NCBI GenBank assembly: GCA_945870185.1
Contig: CAMBRK010000001.1
Location: 62,001 to 126,000, forward strand
Length of the DNA: 64,000 nucleotides
From: Aureispira sp. CCB-QB1
GTDB taxonomy: Bacteria; Bacteroidota; Bacteroidia; Chitinophagales; Saprospiraceae
Direction of reading: 5' to 3'
The notes below the pieces were generated by a model. It did no database searches. It was not told where the DNA came from and saw only the letters and a program-made list of their open reading frames with translations. The translations under genes and the position numbers were made by a program. Positions within the stretch are counted from its first letter, which is position 1; every line of letters starts with the position of its first letter. This document shows positions 45,105 through 55,022 of this stretch, piece by piece.

Positions 45105-47972
45105 ATGTCTGATATAAAACAGAATGGGTTAGAAAATAGATTGGGTTTAGTTTTCCAATTTTTTGTAGCGCTTTACCTTGGACTTTGGTATGGCAGCATT
45201 GTTCCTTCATTGTTACAATCAGGTGCTTTTAGTTATGAATCCGCAGGTTGGGCAGGCCTACTTTTGTTAACTGTTGTAGCGATCAATGTATATTTTGGAA
45301 AATCACTTCCCAAATTGGTTTTGGCTTTGTTTGTATTTTCTAGTATTGGCTTGTTTTACCTTGCAATTTTGTTAAGTCTTTTTAGTGTAATTTATTTGCT
45401 ATCAGCTTTTCATGGACTTATTGTTGGCTTCATATTGCTATCTTCTTTAAAATCTCAACAGACACAAACATACGCGTCTTTTTGGATCTTAGGTATAGCA
45501 TCTTCATTAGCTTTCCAGTATTTTTCTTTAGAACATTCTTATACAAAAGCAGAAAATTCAATATCAATTGAAGATTCATTTAACATAGGATTTTTAATAT
45601 CTATTGTTTTTGTCTCTACAATTTTGGCAATACTCCTTTTCAAGCAAAAACCAGATTCGGAAATTGTTCTTACAAATCATAAGCAAGAAAACGCAAATAA
45701 AGTATTCAAAACCTTGGGATTTCTTATTACGGGTACATTTATTTTAGTAGAAATTTCCTTTATCTTTTGGAGTATAGTACTACGAGATAAAAGTCAAAGT
45801 TGGATGTACCAACTTACATTTCCTTTAACTTTATTACTCATTTTTTTATTTAGACAATATTTTCACAAGGTATTCTCCAAGCATTTCAATATAGGTTGGC
45901 TATTCGTCTGTGCAATAATGATTACGGTAAGTTTAGGCCTATTTTACACCTTTGATTTTACCTTAATGTTTATCATTTTCTTTAGTTTTTTTATGGCTTT
46001 TGCTGCTCAAGCTTCAATACATATTTTTTCTCAGGTTTGGGATAAAAATAAGATAGCTTTGTTGATGTTGAGTATAGCCATTATGATGGGAATTGCAGGT
46101 TTATATATTCAAAATCATATAGAATTTATAGATTCGATAAAAATGCCCGAAAATGTGATGCATCTTTCAGCAAAACAAGCTTGGATCAAAGAACTGGCAG
46201 CCACATCAGGCCTCTTAATTATCTTCTCAGGTATAGTATTTCTCAAAAGAAGAACTTGGATGCCTGCCCATGTAGTCATGATAGCTTTTGTTTTAATAAG
46301 TGCTTCTTCTTGCAAAAACAGTGCTTCCAACCTTAAACTTTTTGCCGTCATCACGCAGTACGAAGCCTTTCAAAATCACATTGATACTTTAAACAAAGAT
46401 ACTTGGGGCATAGAAACGGATTCCATCAGAATGCTAAAGATGGATATGTACACCGCTTTGATGGCCCAAATCACGACTTTGGACACCCTAAAAATGACTA
46501 CAGATGATTTTATCAATAAGGATTTGATGTTGTTGGAAATGGAAAATGAACTTAATGATATAACATTTCAATCTCATTTGCTTCCACTCAATTCTGAAGG
46601 TGGCTTTCTTACTAACATCGTGTATTCTATCCAATATGCGTCACCTAAATCCAAGGAAGACTATATCAAATACCTTCAAAAACTCAAAGACCTACCTGCA
46701 TTTATCCAACACCACCAAAAAGTGATGGAAGTAGGGATCAAAAACGATAAAACGTCGCCAACTATCATTACCCAAAGATGTATTGATTTGACGGTTCCTT
46801 TTCAGAATATTGATGCCAATGACAACATTTTCATAGCTCCTTTGGCAGGTAATGACAGTCTTTTTCAAATAGCCAAAACATTGGTCAAAGGTAAAATTGA
46901 ACCTGCATACGTTTCATTTGCTACTTTTTTGAAAGACACCTATTTGCCAGCATCTCAGGCTGTACCTGGAATTAGACAACTAAAAGATGGTAAAAAGTAC
47001 TATGAAGGTAAAGTCAAATATTTTACTACCTTGAATATGACTCCTGAGCAAGTATTTGAAACGGGAGAAAAAGAAGTGTCTCGTATTAAATCAGAGATGG
47101 AAACCATCATCAAGTCTTTAAACTTCAGAGGTAGTTTTTCAGATTTTATTGCTTACCTCAGGAAAGATCCACAATTTTATGCCAAGACCCCAAGGGAATT
47201 ACTATATCGTGCTACATGGCTTTCCAAAAAGATCGAAGGTAAACTTCCCAAATATTTTAACAAACTACCTCGCATGCCTTTCACGGTAGAAGAAGTGTCA
47301 CCATCGATCGCACCCAACTATACGTCAGGCAGATACTCCGAAGGAAACTACGAAACCGGAAAACCTGGTGCTTATTGGGTCAATACTTACAAGCTTGAAA
47401 GTCGACCTTTGTACGCATTACCTGCATTGACACTACATGAAGCTGTGCCAGGCCATCACTTGCAGATCATGCTATCGCAAGAAATGGAAAACGTTCCCGA
47501 ATTTCGACAAAATCTTTACATCAGTGCTTTTGGAGAAGGATGGGGATTGTATTCAGAATACTTGGGCAAAGAAGCCGAAATGTACGAAACGCCATATGAA
47601 GATTTTGGAAGGCTTACCTATGAAATGTGGCGCGCTTGTCGATTGGTAGTAGATGTGGGTTTACACTACAAAGGATGGACCCAAGACCAAGCCATAAACT
47701 ACATGTCTTCAAATACTGCTCTGTCGATGCATGAAGTCAATACGGAGATAGATAGATACATTGGTTGGCCGGCACAAGCGGTTTCCTACAAAATAGGTGA
47801 GATAAAAATCCGTCAACTCAGAAAAATAACAGAAGAAAAACTGGGTACCAAATTTGACATCAAAGCCTTCCACGATATGGTTTTGGCCAATGGATCGGTT
47901 AGACTCAATACTTTGGAAAGGATTGTAAACCAATATATAGTAGAAGAATTATCAAAAAAGGATAAAAATTAA
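45105..47972 (+). CDS. Polytopic membrane domain fused to a DUF885 metallopeptidase
   Basis: 955 residues. Residues 1 to about 385 have about 10-12 hydrophobic helices (LVFQFFVALYLGLWYGSIV ... LLMLSIAIMMGIAGLYI). At residue 386 a Met starts MPAHVVMIAFVLISASSC, which looks exactly like a lipoprotein signal with lipobox ASSC, followed by a DUF885 domain of about 570 residues. The zinc-binding HEAVPGHH is near residue 777 and FGEGWGLYSEYLG near residue 807 supplies the third ligand Glu; both are intact. A free DUF885 lipoprotein would be about this length, so this is a fusion of two genes or a multidomain protein with an internal signal-like segment. No frameshift is seen. Confidence 0.8.
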   Translation: MSDIKQNGLENRLGLVFQFFVALYLGLWYGSIVPSLLQSGAFSYESAGWAGLLLLTVVAINVYFGKSLPKLVLALFVFSSIGLFYLAILLSLFSVIYLLSAFHGLIVGFILLSSLKSQQTQTYASFWILGIASSLAFQYFSLEHSYTKAENSISIEDSFNIGFLISIVFVSTILAILLFKQKPDSEIVLTNHKQENANKVFKTLGFLITGTFILVEISFIFWSIVLRDKSQSWMYQLTFPLTLLLIFLFRQYFHKVFSKHFNIGWLFVCAIMITVSLGLFYTFDFTLMFIIFFSFFMAFAAQASIHIFSQVWDKNKIALLMLSIAIMMGIAGLYIQNHIEFIDSIKMPENVMHLSAKQAWIKELAATSGLLIIFSGIVFLKRRTWMPAHVVMIAFVLISASSCKNSASNLKLFAVITQYEAFQNHIDTLNKDTWGIETDSIRMLKMDMYTALMAQITTLDTLKMTTDDFINKDLMLLEMENELNDITFQSHLLPLNSEGGFLTNIVYSIQYASPKSKEDYIKYLQKLKDLPAFIQHHQKVMEVGIKNDKTSPTIITQRCIDLTVPFQNIDANDNIFIAPLAGNDSLFQIAKTLVKGKIEPAYVSFATFLKDTYLPASQAVPGIRQLKDGKKYYEGKVKYFTTLNMTPEQVFETGEKEVSRIKSEMETIIKSLNFRGSFSDFIAYLRKDPQFYAKTPRELLYRATWLSKKIEGKLPKYFNKLPRMPFTVEEVSPSIAPNYTSGRYSEGNYETGKPGAYWVNTYKLESRPLYALPALTLHEAVPGHHLQIMLSQEMENVPEFRQNLYISAFGEGWGLYSEYLGKEAEMYETPYEDFGRLTYEMWRACRLVVDVGLHYKGWTQDQAINYMSSNTALSMHEVNTEIDRYIGWPAQAVSYKIGEIKIRQLRKITEEKLGTKFDIKAFHDMVLANGSVRLNTLERIVNQYIVEELSKKDKN

Positions 47973-47977
47973 TTAAC

Positions 47978-48481
47978 GTGACTTTAGGACAATTTTTTGA
48001 GACTGTTTCCAAAGAGCCATCGATTGTGCTCTTCTACTTCTTTGCCTTGCCCTTTACGGCATTTTTGGCTTCTATTTTTGGGAGAAACGAAGGTCATATC
48101 AGTCCGTGGAAGTTTCTCTACACTATATTGGTTTATCTCGCGTGTATTCCAGGCATATTTGCGGTTACATTCAATGCGTATACCTTCCTTTTTGAGCGAC
48201 AACCCATCATGCAAATGAATCTGATGACACAGTTGCTACCTATACTTTGTATGCTCATTACATTGTGGTTGATCAAAAAAAATGTCAGTCTCAATGATGT
48301 GCCCGGTTTTGACAAAATAGGCAGTTTAGTTTTTATTCTTACTGTACTGATGATCATGATGTGGATACTAGAGAAGACCCATATTTTTGTATTTACCTTT
48401 ATGCCTTTTTATCAGTTTGTACTATTTTTTGTAGGATTTTTGATATTGATCAGATGGCTATGGTCTAGGATGATGGCTTAA
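47978..48481 (+). CDS. Membrane protein of unknown function
   Basis: 167 residues from a GTG start (47978) directly after the DUF885 fusion gene. About five helices: FYFFALPFTAFLASIFG, WKFLYTILVYLACIPGIFAV, LLPILCMLITLWLI, IGSLVFILTVLMIMMWIL and FVLFFVGFLILIRWLW. Same transcription unit as the two genes before it. No known motif. Convergent with the esterase gene 5 bp away. Confidence 0.7.
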   Translation: MTLGQFFETVSKEPSIVLFYFFALPFTAFLASIFGRNEGHISPWKFLYTILVYLACIPGIFAVTFNAYTFLFERQPIMQMNLMTQLLPILCMLITLWLIKKNVSLNDVPGFDKIGSLVFILTVLMIMMWILEKTHIFVFTFMPFYQFVLFFVGFLILIRWLWSRMMA

Positions 48482-48485
48482 ATGG

Positions 48486-49268
48486 TCAGACATTTAAACT
48501 TATCCATCGATAAAAATTAGAAAACTCACTTTTCCACAACGTTTCATTGTGGTAGCTGTTTTCTACAACATTTAACTTAATATCAGTACTTGCAAAACCC
48601 GCAAACAACAATGTCTTATTCAGTCGATGCACATGATCCACTGTATATCTTCCTTCTTTAGATCCCACACTTAGGTAGAATTTAGTGGAATAATGTTTTC
48701 CAACACGCTCTATCAAAGGTAAAATCATTGGTGCTGCCCATAATGAAGGTGAAAACACTCCGACCTTAGAAAAAACATCCTGATGCTTAAATCCGACATA
48801 TAGCGCATTCAACCCACCCAAAGAACTGCCAACAATAGCATTATACTCTCTTTCAGGACGAGTGCGCAGCGTTTTATCGACATAATGTTTCAATTCATTT
48901 GCTACAAAATCTGAATAAGCATTTCCTTCAAAGGACAATTGATCTGAATGATCAAATGGTGTGTACTCTCCTTTTCTGTATTTTTTTCCATGTTCAATGC
49001 CTACTAAAATACATTGGTCGATGTCAACGATAGCATTCTTTTGCATAGTTATATGTGTATCCCATCCTTTGCCAAATGCTGCCTTCCAACCTTCAAAGAC
49101 ATTCTGCCCATCATTGAAGTAAATTACTGGATATCGCTTTGTCTGATTTTGAAAATAATCACTAGGAAGGAAAGCCCAAATCCTTCTTCTCCTATTCAAC
49201 TTGGTAATTCTAATGGCTTTTGCTAATAGAAAAGGATGTCGAGATAATTCTATTTTACTTGTAGCCAT
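48486..49268 (-). CDS. Alpha/beta-hydrolase esterase (EstD/Fes-like)
   Basis: 260 residues, no signal peptide. Fold markers: VIYFNDGQNVF, AIVGSSLGGLNALY (nucleophile elbow GSSLGG near residue 146), VFSPSLWAAP and a late SYHNETLWKS with the likely catalytic His. This places it with the esterase-D/enterochelin-esterase-like group; substrate unknown. It starts 26 bp after the tmk stop, so tmk and esterase are probably cotranscribed. Confidence 0.85.
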   Translation of the reverse strand: MATSKIELSRHPFLLAKAIRITKLNRRRRIWAFLPSDYFQNQTKRYPVIYFNDGQNVFEGWKAAFGKGWDTHITMQKNAIVDIDQCILVGIEHGKKYRKGEYTPFDHSDQLSFEGNAYSDFVANELKHYVDKTLRTRPEREYNAIVGSSLGGLNALYVGFKHQDVFSKVGVFSPSLWAAPMILPLIERVGKHYSTKFYLSVGSKEGRYTVDHVHRLNKTLLFAGFASTDIKLNVVENSYHNETLWKSEFSNFYRWISLNV

Positions 49269-49294
49269 GACAATAATTAAGGAAGCTAATTATT

Positions 49295-49933
49295 TTAGTA
49301 TAATACTTCGTTTTCCATAGTTTCCAATAATTGCTGAATTTCAGCAGCAATAACTTCAGGACTTCTATTTCCATCAATCTTCACAATTTTCTCTTCATTT
49401 TTTACTAATTCTATAGCTATTTCATACTTATCTCTGACCTTGACCAAATTGTCTAATGTCTCATACATTTCTATATGGGTCCTTCCAGCGTTGAGTCTAT
49501 TCATACTTATCTGTGGATCCATTTCTATGTAAATATGAAGATCCGGCTTGAGCAATGTTGCACTTTGAGCATTCAATTGTATGACCCAATCCATATCTAC
49601 ATGCACACTATGATAAGCGTATGATGAGAGATAGTATCTATCGGTAATGACAGTAAATCCATCATTGAGTTTTTTGATCATTCCATCTTCTGAATGCAAT
49701 AAATGATTGAGCCTATCAGCTGCAAATAATGCCGCGATGACTTTCTGGTCACCTTCCATTCTATGATTAAAAATATCTCTAATGATTTTTCCTATAGGAC
49801 TGTCTGTAGGCTCAAAAGTAGCATAAACTTTATGTCCTTTGCTCGTTAGGTATTGAGTCAATAACTTGACCTGAGTGCTTTTGCCACTACCATCTATTCC
49901 TTCGAAGGCGATAAAGCGTCCTTTTTGATTCAT
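49295..49933 (-). CDS. tmk: Thymidylate kinase
   Basis: dTMP to dTDP in nucleotide synthesis. P-loop FEGIDGSGKSTQ near residue 8, the dTMP-binding DRYYLSSYAYHSV, and the LID-like GRTHIEMYE. I chose the ATG at 49933 (MNQKGRFIAFEG) rather than the TTG at 49960, because a -7 box (49958-49965) lies upstream of the shorter start and the family starts here. 212 residues, normal length. Confidence 0.95.
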   Translation of the reverse strand: MNQKGRFIAFEGIDGSGKSTQVKLLTQYLTSKGHKVYATFEPTDSPIGKIIRDIFNHRMEGDQKVIAALFAADRLNHLLHSEDGMIKKLNDGFTVITDRYYLSSYAYHSVHVDMDWVIQLNAQSATLLKPDLHIYIEMDPQISMNRLNAGRTHIEMYETLDNLVKVRDKYEIAIELVKNEEKIVKIDGNRSPEVIAAEIQQLLETMENEVLY

Positions 49934-49957
49934 GGTATAACCTTTGGAAATTTTGCG

Positions 49958-49965
49958 CAAAGGTA
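49958..49965 (-). promoter_or_regulatory. -7 box TACCTTTG for tmk
   Basis: Exact complement match (caaaggta on the plus strand). No matching TTG at the -33 distance. Confidence 0.45.
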
Positions 49966-50301
49966 GGCATTTACAATGAAAATTAAGTAATTCACAAAAA
50001 TCATAATTATGAGTCCACTCCGAAAACTAAAATTTTGCCACACTTGTGACGCATTAAAGCGTTAAAGGCACAAAAACACAAAGAATCCCAAATGTCAAAC
50101 AATTGATAGTCTATTATGTATAAACCTTAGAGTCTTGGAGACTTTGTGGCATTTCTTTATTTTAATTAACTATATCTATTTCAGGGAAGTCACATTTTGA
50201 ACTGTTAAAAAAACCATAAATCAAGTTAAACTTAAATTAAACAGCCATTCAAAAGATCACAAACTTGCCCATATTCTGGTTTAAACTATAAATATTTTAT
50301 C
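49966..50301. other. Intergenic region with dispersed-repeat-like sequence
   Basis: No gene. It contains two mutually similar stretches reminiscent of a common Bacteroidota intergenic repeat (gcgttaaaggcacaaaaac and ggagactttgtggcattt), possibly pairing as a long imperfect hairpin. It separates divergent tmk and the lipoprotein gene. Confidence 0.4.
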
Positions 50302-50694
50302 ATGCACAAATTTACTTTCATACTCTTTTTAGGAATCATGGCAATATCTTCATGCCAAAGCATAGATGATGAAATCCTGCCTGCCGTAGGGATATATCGT
50401 GCCCACGTCTTAGGAGTGGCAGGGCCATTTGATCTCATTATCAGCACAGATCATGATGATGATGTAATTATTGAAGCATTATTTGATGGTGATAAATACT
50501 TTACAGTAAATGCAGATTTAGATATTATATCCGATATCAAAATGGAAATCAACATCAAAAATCAACAAATCGCTGTAGGAAAATACCTTTCTGGAACTGG
50601 TTTTATATTAAATGGGACCATGAACATAAGGTATACTTTAGACTGTGATGGCAAAAAAATAAATTATAAAATTGTAGGTACAAAAATACAATAA
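50302..50694 (+). CDS. Small lipoprotein of unknown function
   Basis: 130 residues: SPII signal (FILFLGIMAISSC), then a short beta-rich domain (GIYRAHVLGVAGPFDLII, DGDKYFTVNADLDI, MEINIKNQQIAVGKYLS, FILNGTMNIRYTLDCDGKK). It resembles small Bacteroidota calycin-like or META-like lipoproteins in size and strand pattern only. Monocistronic. Confidence 0.75.
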   Translation: MHKFTFILFLGIMAISSCQSIDDEILPAVGIYRAHVLGVAGPFDLIISTDHDDDVIIEALFDGDKYFTVNADLDIISDIKMEINIKNQQIAVGKYLSGTGFILNGTMNIRYTLDCDGKKINYKIVGTKIQ

Positions 50695-50720
50695 GCTTTC
50701 ATGAGAATAGGATAGGGAAA

Positions 50721-50801
50721 ACAGCCGCTTTAATAGCAGAATATAACGCAATATTCATTTTGATCGCAACAAAATAGTGTCTTACTGCTATGAGCGGCTG
50801 T
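50721..50801. other. Long imperfect hairpin acagccgct ... agcggctgt
   Basis: acagccgct (50721-50729) pairs with agcggctgt (50793-50801), and tagcag (50734-50739) with ctgcta (50785-50790), giving a two-part stem with a 45-base loop. It lies between the lipoprotein gene and the PBP1A promoter. It could be a weak terminator or a structured small RNA; there is no strong T-run. Confidence 0.4.
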
Positions 50802-50875
50802 ATTATTTCTGAAATAAAAAACGCTATATTTCATATCTTATTATTCCGCGCTTTATGATATTGTTACTTTTTGCA

Positions 50876-50904
50876 TTGGGATTCGTTAAAATACTTTAAT
50901 TTTG
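50876..50904 (+). promoter_or_regulatory. Promoter TTG-N18-TAATTTTG for the PBP1A gene
   Basis: TTG (50876-50878), an 18-bp spacer and TAATTTTG (50897-50904) match the Bacteroidota consensus. The ATG follows at 50923. Confidence 0.65.
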
Positions 50905-50922
50905 CCCCAATCTATACGATAA

Positions 50923-53649
50923 ATGAGCGTCATCAGTAATTTAAAAGATAAAGTATCTTCACTTTTAAGTCCCTTAAAACCATACAAAGATAGGTTTGAT
51001 CAGTTTGTCAAACCTGTTACTGATGGTTGGGAAGCCTACAAATTAAGGAATCCAAAAGAAACTAAAATTTTTACTTGGATTTTAAGAGTTTTCATGATAG
51101 GTTTTCTTTCCTTATTCTTATTAGTTTTCTTGACTGTCATCGGAGTTTTTGGAAAATTACCTTCAACCGAAGAGCTCCAACAAATAGAAACTGCCAATGC
51201 ATCTGAAATATATAGTTCTGACAATGTAATGATAGGTAAATTTTATACAGAAAATAGAACAACTATAGTTTTAGACAGTATATCTCCATACCTTATTACT
51301 GCCCTATTAGCCATAGAGGACAAGAGATTTTTTGAGCATTCGGGTATTGATCTCAGATCATGGATGAGAGTTTTTAAAGGCGTAGCCACCAATAATTCTT
51401 CTATGGGTGGAGGCTCTACCTTAAGTCAACAATTGGCCAAAAATCTTTATCCCAGAAAAAATTATAAAATTCCAGGCCTAAGTATTTTTATCAATAAAGT
51501 AAAGGAAAATGTCATTTCTATTAGACTTGAAGCTCTGTACAACAAGGAAGAATTACTTACAATGTATCTCAATACTGTACCTTTTGGTGGGAACAGATTT
51601 GGAATTCAAGAAGCATCAAGATATTTTTATGGTAAAAGACCTAAACAACTTAGTGCTGATCAAGCAGCAACATTGATAGGAATGCTTAAAGCTACCACTG
51701 CACTAGATCCAACTAGAAACCCAAAAAATTCTGAAAAAAGAAGAAATCTAGTACTTTCTCAAATGGTTAAAAATAAGGACTTTAGATTTGAATCAAAAGA
51801 AATGGCTACCATCTCCAAAATGATAGAAATTGGGGCTATCTCCGATAAAAAGTACGAAGAGCTGATCAAAAAACCCATAAACGCATCTGTAAATGAAGAT
51901 ATAGGCAACCATGAGGGTATTGGAACATATTTTAGAGAGTATCTACGTACTAAAGAATTACCCAAAATTTTAAAATATATTTCTAAAGAAGATGGGAGCA
52001 ACTACAATATATATACGGATGGATTGAAAATATATACAACTTTGAATAGCCGGATGCAAAAACATGCTGATCAGGCGGTTTATAAACATATGTCGTATAT
52101 TCAAAATGAATTTTACAAACATTGGAAAGGTGTAAAAGATGAAAAACCTTGGGGAGATGACAAATGGATAGATGAACAAGTAAAAAGAAGTGATAGATAT
52201 AAAAAGTTAAATGAAGCTGGATACAACGACAAACAGATAGATTCAGTGTTTAAGGTCCCTGCTCCAATGAAAATATTTGCATGGAAAGAAAAACCCATAC
52301 AAAAAGATACTATGCTGACACCTTTAGACAGTGTAAGGTACTACTTTACACTTCTAAATACAGGTTTCATGGCCATGGATCATTCCAATGGTTATGTCAA
52401 AGCATGGGTTGGTGGCACTGACTTCCTACATTTTAAATATGATCACATCCTTAGTAAAAGACAAGTTGGATCTACATTTAAGCCTATTGTGTATGCTACA
52501 GCAGTGGCAGACAGTATCAGTCCTTGCAAGTATTTTCACAATGTAGAAGTGACGATAGAAGATTGGTCACCCAAAAACTCAGACGGAAAATATGGAGGAT
52601 ATTATTCCATGACTGGTGGTTTGGCATTTTCAGAAAATGTCATAGCTGCCCAAATCATAGAGAAAGTAGGTATACAAAAAACCATAGCAATGGCCACTAA
52701 ACTTGGGGTTACATCTACTTTGCCACGTGAATTTGGGATAAGTCTCGGTGCCGCCGAAGTATCACTATATGATATGATGAAAGCTTATGCTACCATGGCA
52801 AATAGTGGATATAAAACACATCCTGTTGCCATCCTCAAAATAGAAGATAGATACGGGAAAGTAATCTATGATTATGAAAAACTTATCGATGGCGAAAAGC
52901 GTGAGCAAGTTTTAGACTCTACCACTGCCTACACCATGACTAGAATGATGCAACATGTAGTTTCCTATGGGACAGCCAATACATTAAAATCTCAGTTTTG
53001 TAGACATTGTGATTTTGCAGGAAAAACAGGAACTACCCAAAATCATGCCGATGGTTGGTTTATCGGGTACAATCCTCACTTAGTCACCGGTGTTTGGGTA
53101 GGTGGACCATCTCCTGCAGTAAGATTTAGGTCCATGGCCTATGGAAGTGGAGCAGCATTAGCATTACCTATAGCCGGGCATTTTTGGTATAATCTCTCTA
53201 TAGATCCTCAATTTGCTAAAATGACCCAGTCTGAATTTAAAAAGAATGAAAAAATTATCAGTGAAATGAATTGTCCTATGAGATTGGGTTTTTCGCCCGA
53301 TAAATATTTTGCTGTGATGCGCGATTCGACCCTCAAGGATTCTATGCTCAGAACAGGTTTCAGAGGGCTTAAGGATGTAGTAGAAGAGATGTTCCCAGAA
53401 GAAGTTCAAGAAGAAATAGCTCCTTCAGATGGAGAAAGTGGTCAGGCCGAAACTGAAATCAATAACACACAAGAAAACATAAAAAAACCTGTACAAACTA
53501 CTGATCCGAAAGCTAAAAAGCCAGACCCTACAGTGGAAACAAAAGGCAAAAAACCAGAAACCGCAACTGACCCGAAAGCTAAAAAGCCAGATCCGAAAGT
53601 AGATCCTAAAGCCAAGAAGCCCGACTCAAAACCACAAAAAGGCTTTTAA
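50923..53649 (+). CDS. Class A penicillin-binding protein (PBP1A-like)
   Basis: 908 residues: one membrane helix (FMIGFLSLFLLVFLTVIGVF near residue 55), a GT51 glycosyltransferase domain (AIEDKRFFEHSGID near residue 128; GGSTLSQQLAKNL), and a transpeptidase domain with SxxK in GSTFKPIV near residue 516, SEN near residue 570 and KTGTT near residue 701. All catalytic residues are intact. The last 70 residues are a low-complexity Lys/Pro/Asp tail built of DPKAKKPD-type repeats. It polymerises and cross-links peptidoglycan. mtaB follows 15 bp downstream. Confidence 0.95.
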   Translation: MSVISNLKDKVSSLLSPLKPYKDRFDQFVKPVTDGWEAYKLRNPKETKIFTWILRVFMIGFLSLFLLVFLTVIGVFGKLPSTEELQQIETANASEIYSSDNVMIGKFYTENRTTIVLDSISPYLITALLAIEDKRFFEHSGIDLRSWMRVFKGVATNNSSMGGGSTLSQQLAKNLYPRKNYKIPGLSIFINKVKENVISIRLEALYNKEELLTMYLNTVPFGGNRFGIQEASRYFYGKRPKQLSADQAATLIGMLKATTALDPTRNPKNSEKRRNLVLSQMVKNKDFRFESKEMATISKMIEIGAISDKKYEELIKKPINASVNEDIGNHEGIGTYFREYLRTKELPKILKYISKEDGSNYNIYTDGLKIYTTLNSRMQKHADQAVYKHMSYIQNEFYKHWKGVKDEKPWGDDKWIDEQVKRSDRYKKLNEAGYNDKQIDSVFKVPAPMKIFAWKEKPIQKDTMLTPLDSVRYYFTLLNTGFMAMDHSNGYVKAWVGGTDFLHFKYDHILSKRQVGSTFKPIVYATAVADSISPCKYFHNVEVTIEDWSPKNSDGKYGGYYSMTGGLAFSENVIAAQIIEKVGIQKTIAMATKLGVTSTLPREFGISLGAAEVSLYDMMKAYATMANSGYKTHPVAILKIEDRYGKVIYDYEKLIDGEKREQVLDSTTAYTMTRMMQHVVSYGTANTLKSQFCRHCDFAGKTGTTQNHADGWFIGYNPHLVTGVWVGGPSPAVRFRSMAYGSGAALALPIAGHFWYNLSIDPQFAKMTQSEFKKNEKIISEMNCPMRLGFSPDKYFAVMRDSTLKDSMLRTGFRGLKDVVEEMFPEEVQEEIAPSDGESGQAETEINNTQENIKKPVQTTDPKAKKPDPTVETKGKKPETATDPKAKKPDPKVDPKAKKPDSKPQKGF

Positions 53650-53664
53650 CTTAAAATTAAATCT

Positions 53665-54999
53665 ATGGCAACACCACTTACGGTAGCATTTCATACTTTG
53701 GGTTGTAAACTCAATTTTTCTGAATCATCAAGCATTCGCAGGAGCTTTGAAGATCAGGGTTACAGTACCGTCGATTTTGAAGATGGAGCTGATATCTACG
53801 TATTGAATACTTGTTCTGTCACTGATTTTGCTGATAAAAAATGTAGATATGAAGTTCGTCGTGCTTTAAAATATGCGCCACAAGCCAAAATTGTGGTAGT
53901 AGGTTGTTATGCCCAACTCAAGCCTGACGAAATTGCAAACATACCCGGTGTAGACCTCGTTTTGGGAGCTGCCGAAAAATTTAATATTTTAAACTACATA
54001 GATGGAATCTCTAAATCATCAGACAAAGGTATGGTGATAGCTGGTGAAGTAAAAGAAGCGAATTCGTTTCATGACGCTTTTTCTTTTGGAGACCGCACGA
54101 GATCATTTTTAAAGGTTCAGGATGGTTGTGATTATAAATGCTCATTTTGCACCATACCTCAGGCCCGAGGAAGTAGCAGAAGCGATACCATAGAAAATGT
54201 AGTGTCCAATGCCCACAAGATTGCGGAATTGGGTGTTAAAGAGATCGTACTCACGGGTGTGAATTTAGGGGATTTTGGTAATGGAACAGAAGTCATTGAA
54301 GGTTTAAAGCCCAAAAAAGAAGCCTTATTTATTGACCTGATCAAAGCATTGGATGATATGGAGGGTATCAATAGGTATAGAATATCTTCGATAGAACCCA
54401 ATCTGCTCACAGAAGAAATCATCAATTTTGTAGCTCAATCCCAAAAATTTGTACCACACTTCCATGTACCCCTTCAGTCAGGAAGCGATAAAATTCTGAA
54501 AACAATGCGACGCAGATATGCTCGCAATTTGTATCAGGAAAGAGTCGCCTGGATAAAAAATAAAATGCCGCATTGTTGTATTGGGGTAGATGTCATCGTG
54601 GGTTTTCCAGGAGAAACTGATGTCGATTTTATGGATACCTATCATTTTCTGAACGATCTGGACATCTCCTATCTCCATGTTTTTACCTATTCTGAAAGGG
54701 CAAATACGCCTGCCGCTGAGATGGGAAATCCTGTAAATATGGAAAAAAGGCGTGAAAGAAACGAAATGCTCAGGATACTTTCTCAAAAGAAAAAAATAGC
54801 ATTTACAAACCCTTTTATAGGAAGTACGAAACCTGTACTTTTTGAACACGCCAAAGAACAAGGTATGATGAGTGGATTTACAGACAATTATATCAAAGTG
54901 AGTTTGCCTTTTGAAGCTTCATTGATCAACACCATAAGAGAAGTACGATTATTGAAATTAGACGAATCTTGTGAATCTGTGATATCCGAACTCATTTAA
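53665..54999 (+). CDS. mtaB: tRNA t6A37 methylthiotransferase MtaB
   Basis: 444 residues; converts t6A37 to ms2t6A in ANN-decoding tRNAs. The UPF0004 domain has three Cys (GCKLNFSES near residue 13, NTCSVTD near 50, VVGCYAQ near 84). The radical-SAM cluster is CDYKCSFCTIPQARG near residue 155. GEVRHVPLQSG-like FHVPLQSGSD and the C-terminal TRAM region follow. Within the methylthiotransferase family the N-terminus and QARG favour MtaB over MiaB or RimO. Confidence 0.92.
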   Translation: MATPLTVAFHTLGCKLNFSESSSIRRSFEDQGYSTVDFEDGADIYVLNTCSVTDFADKKCRYEVRRALKYAPQAKIVVVGCYAQLKPDEIANIPGVDLVLGAAEKFNILNYIDGISKSSDKGMVIAGEVKEANSFHDAFSFGDRTRSFLKVQDGCDYKCSFCTIPQARGSSRSDTIENVVSNAHKIAELGVKEIVLTGVNLGDFGNGTEVIEGLKPKKEALFIDLIKALDDMEGINRYRISSIEPNLLTEEIINFVAQSQKFVPHFHVPLQSGSDKILKTMRRRYARNLYQERVAWIKNKMPHCCIGVDVIVGFPGETDVDFMDTYHFLNDLDISYLHVFTYSERANTPAAEMGNPVNMEKRRERNEMLRILSQKKKIAFTNPFIGSTKPVLFEHAKEQGMMSGFTDNYIKVSLPFEASLINTIREVRLLKLDESCESVISELI

Positions 55000-55022
55000 A
55001 TCGATTTAATCCTGATAATTAT

